A stretch of DNA of 64,000 bases from UBA4736 sp002404015 (GTDB taxonomy: Bacteria > Chloroflexota > Dormibacteria > Dormibacterales > Dormibacteraceae): positions 62,001 through 126,000 of the forward strand of contig DAIOCN010000002.1 in the NCBI GenBank assembly GCA_036747295.1. Direction: 5' to 3'. Below are positions 1-7,105 of the stretch, piece after piece. Made by a program: the position numbers and the translations under genes. Every line of letters starts with the position of its first letter. Positions within the stretch are counted from its first letter, which is position 1. The notes under the pieces are model-generated. The model was given only the letters and a program-made list of their open reading frames with translations. It had not been told where the DNA came from and did not search any database.

Positions 1-613
1 GCTCCTCGCCGATGCTGGCGGTCATGACCTCGGGGTCGCTCTCGAGGGCCAGGTGGATGGCGCGCCGCTCAAATGGCTGCATGGCGTCGAGGGTGATCGG
101 GTCGCCGGTCACCTTGACCTGGCGAGCGGCCCGGAGGGCGATCTCCTTGACCGTGTGCTCACGGCGCTGCCGGTACCGTTCCACGTCGACGATCACCCGC
201 TGCTCGGGCTGCAGCTTACGGCTGCAGAGGAGGTTGGTGACCGTCTGGATCGCTCGCAGAGTCTCGCCCCGCCAGCCGATCAGCATGCCGAGATCGCGAC
301 CGCTGACATCCACCACGATCACCTCCGCGGCGTTCCGGCTCGTGACCTGGCAGCGGATCCCCATCTTGGTGAGGAGCTCCTCGACGATCTGGCGGGCAGC
401 CTCGGCGTCGGCGGCCCCCGCCGCCGGTTCGGCGGCCGCCCGACCAGCCTCGGCGTCAGCCTCGGAGCCGATCACGGTGACCTCGACGACGGTCTCTTCG
501 GGCTCTTCCCGGACGACCCTGACATCGACGTTCCGGCGGCTTTCGCCGAGCTGGATCAGAGCGGCGTCGACCGCCTCATCGAGAGTGGTTCCGCGACCTT
601 CCGCAGATTTCAT
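1..613 (-). CDS. jag: Jag/KhpB-type RNA-binding protein (3' end off the window)
   Basis: Minus-strand frame beginning with ATG at 613 and still open at base 1, so the C terminus is missing. The translation shows an N-terminal Jag domain (MKSAEGRGTTLDEAVDAAL), an acidic Ala-rich linker, a KH domain with the GxxG loop GWRG, and an R3H-like region (MQPFERRAIHLAL). The family (Jag/SpoIIIJ-associated, KhpB) binds RNA and is normally encoded next to yidC near the origin, as here. Its ATG overlaps the yidC TGA in an ATGA, so translation is probably coupled. Exact RNA targets cannot be inferred. Confidence 0.93.
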   Translation of the reverse strand, partial: MKSAEGRGTTLDEAVDAALIQLGESRRNVDVRVVREEPEETVVEVTVIGSEADAEAGRAAAEPAAGAADAEAARQIVEELLTKMGIRCQVTSRNAAEVIVVDVSGRDLGMLIGWRGETLRAIQTVTNLLCSRKLQPEQRVIVDVERYRQRREHTVKEIALRAARQVKVTGDPITLDAMQPFERRAIHLALESDPEVMTASIGEE

Positions 614-1551
614 TTCCTCGGCTTCCTCGGCCTTTTGGGCGGTCTATTGGGCGGTCTGTTGGGCGTCACGACGGCGGGCGCACTCGGCGGCGCCGGCGGT
701 GCCGGCGGCCCCGGTCGCAATCCCCCCCAGCCATTGACGAAGTACTGCTGGATGATAGCGAAGCAGTTCGAAATGAACCAGTAGAGACCCAGGCCGGCGG
801 GGGTGACGATCGCGAAGTAGGCGATCATCAGCGGCATCATGACCTGCATCGACTGGGTCATCTGCTGGGTCTGCTGTTCCTGCTCGGAGGCCATCGGGTT
901 CCGGGGCTGCTGAATCATCTTCGACTGGATGAACGTGGTCGCCGCGGCCAGCAGCGGGATGATCGCGTACTCGATCGAAGGGATCGGCAACCCGGCAAAC
1001 AGCGGGTGGCTGCCCGGCGTCACGTTCAGGTGGGGCACAAAGAGGAAGTGGTCGGTCGGGAACGTGTGGTTCTTCGCGTTGCCCAGGAACACGTAGTAGA
1101 GGGCGGTCAGGATCGGGAACTGGAGCAGCGCCGGCAGGCAGCCGGTCAGCCCGCCCAGCGGGTTGACCCCGTGCTCCTTGTAGAGTGCCATCATCTCCGA
1201 CTGCTGCTTTTGAGGGTCGTTCTTGTACTTCTTGCGGAGCGCCGCCAGCTCCGGGGCCAGCTTCCGCTGCTCCATCATCGAGCGCCGGCTGAGCCGGAGC
1301 TGCAGCTGGTAGAGGGGCGACAGGATCGTCTTGATCAGGATCGTGAGGATGATGATCGAGAGGCCGTAGGCTCCGATCGCGGCCAGGATCGGGTTCGCGG
1401 CCAGGAAGGAGTAGATGGTGTGCAGGCCCCAGCTGATGTTCGCGCCGAAGATCGCCCACCACGCGTTCTTGAGGGGCTTGAAGATGTTGAAGAGGGCGAA
1501 AAACTGGCTTATTGCGAGGGTCTCCAGGGACGGCTCGCGCTGACGGCGCAA
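610..1551 (-). CDS. yidC: Membrane protein insertase YidC
   Basis: A 313-residue Oxa1/YidC/Alb3 insertase of the short Gram-positive type, without the large periplasmic domain of the E. coli protein. It inserts and folds membrane proteins, alone or with SecYEG. Visible are a TM near residues 55-75 (GAYGLSIIILTILIK), the cytoplasmic basic hairpin (SRRSMMEQRKLAPEL), the segment GVNPLGGLTGCLPALLQFPI, and two C-terminal membrane segments. The tail is rich in Pro, Arg and Lys, as often seen for ribosome contact. The start is TTG at 1551; no ATG or GTG lies before the first hydrophobic segment. It is the fourth gene of the rpmH-rnpA-yidD-yidC-jag run. Confidence 0.96.
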   Translation of the reverse strand: MRRQREPSLETLAISQFFALFNIFKPLKNAWWAIFGANISWGLHTIYSFLAANPILAAIGAYGLSIIILTILIKTILSPLYQLQLRLSRRSMMEQRKLAPELAALRKKYKNDPQKQQSEMMALYKEHGVNPLGGLTGCLPALLQFPILTALYYVFLGNAKNHTFPTDHFLFVPHLNVTPGSHPLFAGLPIPSIEYAIIPLLAAATTFIQSKMIQQPRNPMASEQEQQTQQMTQSMQVMMPLMIAYFAIVTPAGLGLYWFISNCFAIIQQYFVNGWGGLRPGPPAPPAPPSAPAVVTPNRPPNRPPKRPRKPRK

Positions 1552-1590
1552 GCGCTGACTTTCATTGAGATATACGCAAGGAGGCTGGGG

Positions 1591-1800
1591 TCAAGGTACG
1601 GGATCGTATCCACCCTTCGCGAACGGGTGACACCTCAAGATCCGGCGACCGCCCATCCAACCGCCGCGGAGCCAGCCGTACCTCTCGACGGCCTCGTAAG
1701 TGTAGTGAGAGCAGGACGGGTAGTAGCGGCAGGAACCAGCGAACAGGCGCGATAGCGAGAGCTGGTAGCCGCGGATCAAGACCAGGAAGAGCCGGGTCAT
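1591..1800 (-). CDS. yidD: Membrane protein insertion efficiency factor YidD
   Basis: A 69-residue YidD (UPF0161) protein. It carries the family signature of clustered Cys residues in GSCRYYPSCSHY, the segment HYTYEAVERYGW, and the C-terminal RILRCHPFAKGGYDPVP. The family is an amphipathic, membrane-associated helper of YidC-dependent insertion. Its ATG overlaps the rnpA stop in an ATGA; yidC follows after about 40 bp. Confidence 0.96.
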   Translation of the reverse strand: MTRLFLVLIRGYQLSLSRLFAGSCRYYPSCSHYTYEAVERYGWLRGGWMGGRRILRCHPFAKGGYDPVP

Positions 1801-2165
1801 CGGCCGGCGACTCGCGAGAGCGCGGTCGCGGTCTCGAGCTGGAGCTCCGGGAACGGCAGCGTCAGGGCCTCCGGTCGAGCTATCAGCACCACGTCAAAAG
1901 CTATTCCCCGGGCGGGCCTGGCCGAATCACCGCGCAGTTGGCTGCGGGCTGCCTCGCGCAGCCGCCTGCGGGCCAGGTTTCGGCGCACGGAGCCCTTGAT
2001 CCGCCGGCTGACCGCGATGCCGATCCGGTCGGCGGCGCCGACGCCGGCGTCAGCTGCCTGGGAGGCCACACCGAAGGCAACCAGGCCACGACCCGAGTAG
2101 ACGCGGCGCGTGGCCAGTACGCGTTGGAAATCGCGCTGGCGAGTGAGCCGCAGCCGCTTCTTCAT
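1797..2165 (-). CDS. rnpA: Ribonuclease P protein component
   Basis: A 122-residue basic protein that binds the RNase P RNA and helps 5' processing of tRNA precursors. The N terminus (MKKRLRLTRQRDFQRVLA) and the basic signature around VRRNLARRRLREAAR are typical of RnpA. Length is normal for the family. It lies directly after rpmH, the usual bacterial arrangement, and overlaps yidD by 4 nt. Confidence 0.95.
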   Translation of the reverse strand: MKKRLRLTRQRDFQRVLATRRVYSGRGLVAFGVASQAADAGVGAADRIGIAVSRRIKGSVRRNLARRRLREAARSQLRGDSARPARGIAFDVVLIARPEALTLPFPELQLETATALSRVAGR

Positions 2166-2198
2166 CGCGACCGGCTCGAGACGGCCGGCGGGCTCCGC

Positions 2199-2336
2199 CT
2201 ACCCGGGCGTCAGCTGGTGGCGGCCCTTGCGGCGGCGGTTGCGCACCACGCGCGCGCCCCCGACTGTGCTCATCCGACGGAGGAAACCGTGGACCCTCCG
2301 GCGATACCTCTTCTTCGGCTGGTAGGTGCGCTTGAT
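2199..2336 (-). CDS. rpmH: 50S ribosomal protein L34, apparently starting with ATC
   Basis: A short frame encoding the near-universal L34 sequence (KRTYQPKKRYRRRVHGF, then RRRKGRHQLTPG, stop TAG), 45 residues in all. The residue where every L34 has the initiator Met is encoded by ATC at 2336-2334. Upstream, the frame contains only GAC, CAA, GCT, GAG, CCA and AAT before an in-frame TGA at 2357-2355, so no ATG, GTG, TTG or CTG is available. A Shine-Dalgarno-like AGAGG lies at 2349-2345, 8 nt before the ATC, which supports initiation there. Automatic gene callers would miss or truncate this gene. A sequencing error is the main alternative. Confidence 0.93.
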   Translation of the reverse strand: MKRTYQPKKRYRRRVHGFLRRMSTVGGARVVRNRRRKGRHQLTPG

Positions 2337-3021
2337 GTCTTGAGCCTCTGGATTTCAGGCAGGCCACAAAAAGCGGCCTGAGGAACCGCCGAAGTATATC
2401 GAATCGACTTGCCGGACCGCCCTGAGTCATATCAGCAAATGCCTTTGCCAAGTGCCTTGCGGCCCCCTCCGGGCTTTGTTAAGCTTCATCGCCGGAAGCG
2501 AACCGGGGCTCGGAAACACCCCTCCCAAGCCTCGCCTCAGCATTCGTCGCACCACACTCCTGCACTCGGGTTTGACCGTCAGCCGGGCGCTTCGCTTCCA
2601 GGTCTTGGATCAGTCCGGGCTCGGGTTTTGGCGGCGCCTCGCGTCTTCGCCAAGTCCCGTTCCTCGCTTTTCCACATCGTCTCAACAAGGGAGAGCCTTA
2701 GGTCTTGCGGGTCAGGCCGGATACCTGCCTCGCGCCTCTCGCCGGGGTTGGCACCCGGTGGCAGGCAGCGAGCCGGAAAGAAGCAGGGAACCGGTCTGAG
2801 GGCAGTTATCCACAGGCTTTGCAAGGTCGCGCCGGGTTTTCCACCTGGGCACACCGGAACTCCTCCCCAACTTGTCCCCAGTCCGCCCCCAACTCCGCGA
2901 ATCGGATTGTCACCCGGTTGCGCGCCGGTGATCTGACGGCACGGGCTCTCGCACCCGGACTTCCCCGCCGATCTCCAGCCCGCTTTTACACAGGCGTGTA
3001 CGCCAAGGAGTTGACCCAAGA
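2337..3021. other. Putative replication origin (oriC), rpmH-dnaA intergenic region
   Basis: A 685-bp stretch with no credible gene, between divergently transcribed rpmH and dnaA, the classic oriC location. It contains one perfect DnaA box (TTATCCACA, 2806-2814) and near matches TTTTCCACA (2668-2676), TTTTCCACC (2837-2845), TTGTCCCCA (2872-2880) and TTTTACACA (2984-2992), all in the same orientation. It must also hold the rpmH and dnaA promoters. No long AT-rich unwinding element is obvious; the right half near dnaA is only modestly less GC-rich. Small ORFs called here have no recognisable protein features. Confidence 0.8.
2806..2814 (+). promoter_or_regulatory. Perfect DnaA box in oriC
   Basis: TTATCCACA, an exact match to the consensus DnaA 9-mer, about 200 bp upstream of the dnaA start. 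It is the best box of the cluster. Confidence 0.85.
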
Positions 3022-4377
3022 GTGAACCAAGACCAGATCTGGACGGCCGTCCAAGAAGAGCTTCGCTTCCAGCTCGCGAAACCGAGCTACGAGACCTGGC
3101 TCAAGAACGCTCAACTCGTTTCGGCGGACGGCGGGACCTTCCGGATCGGCGTACCCAGCAAGCTCGCCAAGGACTGGCTGGAGGACAGGTTCGCGGGTCT
3201 CATCCAGGAAACCCTCCAGGCTGTGACCGGGGGTGAGGTCGAGGTGGACTTCGTGGTGGCCAGCAGCGCCAACCGGCCCAGCTCCCACGTCGAAGGCGGC
3301 CTCCTGCCTCCCGACGACCTGGTCGCCGACGAACCCACCCCTGTCCCCCAGACCGAACTGAACGAGAGGTTCAAGTTCAGCTCCTTCGTTGTCGGCAACA
3401 ACTCCCGCTTCGCCCACGCCGCAGCCAAGGCGGTGGCGGATGCCCCCGGCGAGAGCTACAACCCGCTCTTCCTCTATGGAGGCGTCGGGCTGGGCAAGAC
3501 CCACCTGATGCACGCCATCGGCCACGAGGTGCGACGGGCTCACCCCAAGAAGCGGGTCGTCTATCTCACCTCGGAGCAGTTCATGAACGAGGTGATCGTC
3601 TCGATCCAGACCGCCCGCATGGGTGAGTTCCGCACCAAGTACCGGACGGTGGACGTGCTCCTCATCGACGACATCCAGTTCCTGGCCGGCAAGGACCGCA
3701 CCAAGGAGGAGTTCTTCCACACCTTTAACGCGCTGCACGAGATCAACAAGCAGATCGTCATCTCCTCCGATCGGCCTCCCAAGGAGATCCCGACCCTGGA
3801 GGACCGGCTGCGCTCTCGGTTCGAGCAGGGTCTCCTGGCCGACATCCAACCGCCGGACTTCGAAACCCGGCTGGCGATCCTGAAATCGAAGCTGGGCAAT
3901 ACCCCCGGATTGATCTCGGAAGAGGTGCTGACCTTCATCGCCCACAAGGTCCAGAAGAACATCCGGGAGTTGGAGGGGGCCCTGACCCGCGTTCTCGCCT
4001 TCTCCGCGATCCACCAACGCGCGATCGACGAGGAGGAGGCAGCCCGGCTTCTGGCCGACATCATCCCGGCCGGCGCCGGCCGGCCGATGACCATCGACCG
4101 GATCCAGCAGGTCGTGGCCGACTACTACCAGGTCTCCATCGACGACATGAAGGGCAAGCGGCGCGACAAGCACATCGTGTTTCCCCGCCAGGTGGCCATG
4201 TTCCTGGTCCGGGAGGAGACCCCTTCGTCGCTGCCGGTCATCGGCCAGGCCTTCGGCGGCCGCGACCACACGACCGCGCTGCATTCCATCGACAAGATCC
4301 AGAACGAGCTCAAGGAGGACGAGCGCCTGCGCTACGAGGTGCAGTCCATGCGAGAGCGCCTTTACGCGGACCGTTGA
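3022..4377 (+). CDS. dnaA: Chromosomal replication initiator DnaA
   Basis: A 451-residue AAA+ initiator that binds DnaA boxes, opens oriC and loads the replicative helicase. It shows domain I (WTAVQEELRFQLAKPSYETWL), a Walker A motif GGVGLGKTH near residue 152, a Walker B LIDDIQF near 214, the sensor region DRPPKEIPTLEDRLRSRF, and the C-terminal DNA-binding signature GGRDHTTALHSI near 411. Start is GTG at 3022, preceded by AAGGAG at 3005-3010. The adjoining box cluster suggests autoregulation by DnaA. Confidence 0.98.
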   Translation: MNQDQIWTAVQEELRFQLAKPSYETWLKNAQLVSADGGTFRIGVPSKLAKDWLEDRFAGLIQETLQAVTGGEVEVDFVVASSANRPSSHVEGGLLPPDDLVADEPTPVPQTELNERFKFSSFVVGNNSRFAHAAAKAVADAPGESYNPLFLYGGVGLGKTHLMHAIGHEVRRAHPKKRVVYLTSEQFMNEVIVSIQTARMGEFRTKYRTVDVLLIDDIQFLAGKDRTKEEFFHTFNALHEINKQIVISSDRPPKEIPTLEDRLRSRFEQGLLADIQPPDFETRLAILKSKLGNTPGLISEEVLTFIAHKVQKNIRELEGALTRVLAFSAIHQRAIDEEEAARLLADIIPAGAGRPMTIDRIQQVVADYYQVSIDDMKGKRRDKHIVFPRQVAMFLVREETPSSLPVIGQAFGGRDHTTALHSIDKIQNELKEDERLRYEVQSMRERLYADR

Positions 4378-4617
4378 GATTGCACAGTGCCCCGTGGAAG
4401 ACTGGCCTGGACCCTTGGATAACAACCACCTTGGCCGCCCACTGCACAGGTACGCCGCCCGGACGCAGGTCCAGCCGGAGGTTTCACCTATGCTTTTCCC
4501 CTCCCGTCTGGAAGCGGGCCCAAGTTCGCCCTGCACAGTGTCCACATCCCCTACGGAACCTGCGGCGGACTCTCTATTTCGTTTCAGTACTGAAGTTGTG
4601 GGGATAAGGAGCCAGCT
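4378..4617. promoter_or_regulatory. dnaA-dnaN intergenic region with further DnaA-box-like sites
   Basis: A 240-bp non-coding stretch. DnaA-box-like sequences are CTTGGATAA (4414-4422), GTGTCCACA (4538-4546) and TGGGGATAA (4599-4607, one mismatch from the reverse consensus). The segment just before dnaN is the most AT-rich (TCTCTATTTCGTTTCAGTAC) and could hold a promoter or an unwinding element. AAGGAG (4606-4611 region) serves as the dnaN ribosome binding site. Confidence 0.6.
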
Positions 4618-5733
4618 TTGAAACTCACCTGCCAGCCCAGCATTCTCGGCCAGGCTCTCCAGACGGTCTCCCGCGCCATCTCGACCCGGACGACGCTGCC
4701 GATCCTCAACAACATCCTCCTCGAGACCACCAGCGACGGACTCGCCCTGACCGCGACCAACCTCGAGATCGGGATCCGGAAGGTGGTCGCCGCCGAGATC
4801 GCGGAGGAGGGCAGCACGACCGTGCCGGCCCGGCTTCTCACGGACTTCGTAAGCACGCTTCCCGACAAGGACCTGGAGCTCTCGCTCGACCTGGCCACCC
4901 AGACCCTCCAGCTCCGCTGCGCCAGCTTCGACACCCACGTCAAGTGCATCGAAGCCGAGGAGTTCCCGCCGGGTCCGCGGCCCGACGAAGGCGACCGCCT
5001 GACGATCCCGCTCGATGAGCTGCTGGGCGCCATCGAGCAGACGCAGATGGCGGCCTCCACAGACGAGGCCCGGCCGGTCTTGACCGGCGAGCTTCTCCAC
5101 ATCGAGGGCAGCAAGCTGACCCTGGTGGCGACCGACGGCCACCGGCTCGCCGAGCGCAAGCTCAGTGCGGCCGGCGGGGACGGGCTGGAGGCTCGGCTGA
5201 TCGTGCCTGCCAGGGCTCTTGGTGAACTGCCCCGAGCCTTCAAAGGCGAGTCAGGCGAGGTCGAGGTGATCGTTTCCAAGGCACGCAACCAGGTCTTCTT
5301 CCGGGCCGGCAGTTCGGAGGTGACCTCGCGGCTGATCGACGGCACCTATCCCAACTACACACAAGTTATCCCCAGCAAGAGTTCGACCAGTGTTCGGGTC
5401 TCGACTGCGGAGTTGACGCAGACGGTGCGCGCCGTCTCCCTGTTTGCCCGGGACAGCGCCAACGTCATACGAATCCGGGCGGCCGCCGGCAGCCTGGTCC
5501 TCTCCGCCACGACCAACGAGGTAGGGGACAGCCGCGCAGAGCTGATCGCCGAGGTCGACGGCTCAGAGATCCAGATCGCTTTTAACGCCCGCTACGTGCT
5601 GGATGCCCTGAGCGTGATGGACGGAGACCAGGTCGAGTTCCAGTTCGACGGCCCGCTCAGTCCAGGCTTGATGAAACCGCCTGGCTCCGACGAGTACCTG
5701 TACGTGATCATGCCAGTCCGGGTCGCGATGTAA
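4618..5733 (+). CDS. dnaN: DNA polymerase III beta sliding clamp
   Basis: A 371-residue three-domain clamp that holds the polymerase on DNA. The start (MKLTCQPSILGQALQTVSRAIS) and the end (SDEYLYVIMPVRVAM) match the family closely, and the length is standard. The start is TTG at 4618 behind a good AAGGAG. A TTATCCCCA sequence at 5366-5374 inside the gene resembles a DnaA box. recF follows after 9 bp. Confidence 0.98.
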   Translation: MKLTCQPSILGQALQTVSRAISTRTTLPILNNILLETTSDGLALTATNLEIGIRKVVAAEIAEEGSTTVPARLLTDFVSTLPDKDLELSLDLATQTLQLRCASFDTHVKCIEAEEFPPGPRPDEGDRLTIPLDELLGAIEQTQMAASTDEARPVLTGELLHIEGSKLTLVATDGHRLAERKLSAAGGDGLEARLIVPARALGELPRAFKGESGEVEVIVSKARNQVFFRAGSSEVTSRLIDGTYPNYTQVIPSKSSTSVRVSTAELTQTVRAVSLFARDSANVIRIRAAAGSLVLSATTNEVGDSRAELIAEVDGSEIQIAFNARYVLDALSVMDGDQVEFQFDGPLSPGLMKPPGSDEYLYVIMPVRVAM

Positions 5734-5742
5734 GCGGCCGGT

Positions 5743-6828
5743 GTGCTCCTACTCTCCCTTGCCCTTCGCAACTACCGCAACTACTCACGCCTGGATTTGG
5801 AGCCGGGCCCGCGCCTGAACGTCTTCCTCGGTCTGAACGGCCAGGGCAAGACCAACCTTCTCGAATCGGTGGCCCTCCTGGCCCTCTCAGCCTCGCCCCG
5901 GGCCCGCCGCGAGTCTGAGCTGGTCGGGCCACTGGCCCCCGAGGCGCGCGTCGAGGCGGTCGTCGAGAGCCGCGGCCGTCAGAGTGAGGTCAGGATCTCG
6001 ATCGTCGTCGAGGGCGAGAGGGCCCGCCGGAGGATCGAGATCGACGGTGTGCCAAAGCGGGCGATCGACCTGCCGGGCCTCTTCCGGGTGACTCTGTTCT
6101 GGCCCGACGACCTCGGCCTGGTGAAGTCCGGCCCCGACCACCGGCGCCGTTTGCTCAACCAGATGCTGGTCCAGGTGGTACCAGGCTACACAGCCAACCT
6201 GAGCCGCTACGCCAGGGTCGTCGAGCAGCGCAACAGTCTGCTCAAGCAGGTCGCCGCCCGCGAGCAGCCGCCGGCCGCACTGGACGTGTGGGACGTCGAG
6301 CTGGCCCGCCTGGGATCGAGCCTCGCCGAGGCGCGCGCGGGTGCCGTGGACGAGCTGCGCGACCTGGCCGCGGCCCAGCATGCCGCGATCTCTGGAGGCG
6401 AGCGGCTGGAGCTCGATTACCAGGGTCCGCCGGCTGATCTCCTGGAGGCTGTGCATAACTCGCGGCCGGAAGACCTCAGGCGGGGGTCGACCAGCGTGGG
6501 TCCCCATCGGGACGACGTGGCTATCCGCCTCGACGGCCGCGAAGCGCGCGGATTCGCGTCCCAGGGCCAGCAGCGAACCGCCGTCGTGAGCATCAAGCTG
6601 GCTGAGGCGGCGGTCATCCAGGCCCGCACCGGGGAGCCTCCCGTATTGCTATTCGACGACGTGCTCTCGGAATTGGACGCTGAGCGCCGCCAGGCCCTGC
6701 TGGCCGGCCTCAGCAGTCCTGGCCAGGTGATCATCACCTCGGTCGAGGCCGATCCCTTCCCGGCCGGCGTCATCGAACAATCGGTTGTCAGGTGCATCGA
6801 GAAGGGCCAGGTGGTCGGCTGTGGATAA
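5743..6828 (+). CDS. recF: DNA replication/repair protein RecF
   Basis: A 361-residue SMC-like ATPase that helps load RecA at single-strand gaps. Visible are Walker A GLNGQGKTN near residue 30, SVGPHRDDVAI, the ABC-type signature in ASQGQQRTAVVSIKLAEA, and Walker B LLFDDVLSELD. The start is GTG at 5743 (MLLLSLALRNYRNY). Its TAA stop lies within the next gene's first codons and within a perfect DnaA box (6820-6828). Confidence 0.97.
   Translation: MLLLSLALRNYRNYSRLDLEPGPRLNVFLGLNGQGKTNLLESVALLALSASPRARRESELVGPLAPEARVEAVVESRGRQSEVRISIVVEGERARRRIEIDGVPKRAIDLPGLFRVTLFWPDDLGLVKSGPDHRRRLLNQMLVQVVPGYTANLSRYARVVEQRNSLLKQVAAREQPPAALDVWDVELARLGSSLAEARAGAVDELRDLAAAQHAAISGGERLELDYQGPPADLLEAVHNSRPEDLRRGSTSVGPHRDDVAIRLDGREARGFASQGQQRTAVVSIKLAEAAVIQARTGEPPVLLFDDVLSELDAERRQALLAGLSSPGQVIITSVEADPFPAGVIEQSVVRCIEKGQVVGCG
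6820..6828 (-). promoter_or_regulatory. Perfect DnaA box at the recF/dciA junction
   Basis: TGTGGATAA on the plus strand, an exact reverse-orientation DnaA box. It spans the recF stop codon (TAA) and the GTG start of the next gene. It could bind DnaA and affect this operon, or titrate DnaA near the origin. Confidence 0.55.
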
Positions 6829-7105
6829 GTTGGGGAACCTGCTTCCCCGGGTGCTGGCGAAGCAGCCCGGCGCGGCCAAAATCGTCGAGATGCGCCTCCG
6901 GCTGGCCTTTGTGGACCTGATCGGCCCCAGCCTGGCCGGCAACTGCGAGCTGATCGAGGTGCGGGGCAGCGCTGTGTCCATCACGACCAGCAATCCGGCC
7001 CTGGCGCACCAACTGCGACTGGACTCGGAGCTGCTCATGGCCCGGCTTAACGAGAGGCAGCTGGGGCGGCGAATCCGGTCGATCCGGGTCCGGACGGGGC
7101 GATGA
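6821..7105 (+). CDS. dciA: DciA-like protein (DUF721)
   Basis: A 94-residue protein read from GTG at 6821 (MDKLGNLLPRVLAKQ). The pattern of an N-terminal helix followed by LAFVDLIGPSLAGNCELIEVRGSAVSITTSNPALAHQLRLDSELLM matches DUF721/DciA, the helicase-loading partner of DnaB in bacteria lacking DnaC. A DUF721 gene after recF is also common in Actinomycetota. It overlaps the recF end, and its TGA overlaps the next ATG in an ATGA. The symbol rests on family and context. Confidence 0.82.
   Translation: MDKLGNLLPRVLAKQPGAAKIVEMRLRLAFVDLIGPSLAGNCELIEVRGSAVSITTSNPALAHQLRLDSELLMARLNERQLGRRIRSIRVRTGR

Noticed and set aside
2409..3019. Small ORFs in the rpmH-dnaA region as genes
   Set aside because: They overlap DnaA boxes, have no start signals and no protein-like features.
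2986..5142. A 718-residue minus-strand open frame across dnaA and dnaN
   Set aside because: It is antisense to two conserved genes and has no family features. Long antisense frames are expected at this GC content.
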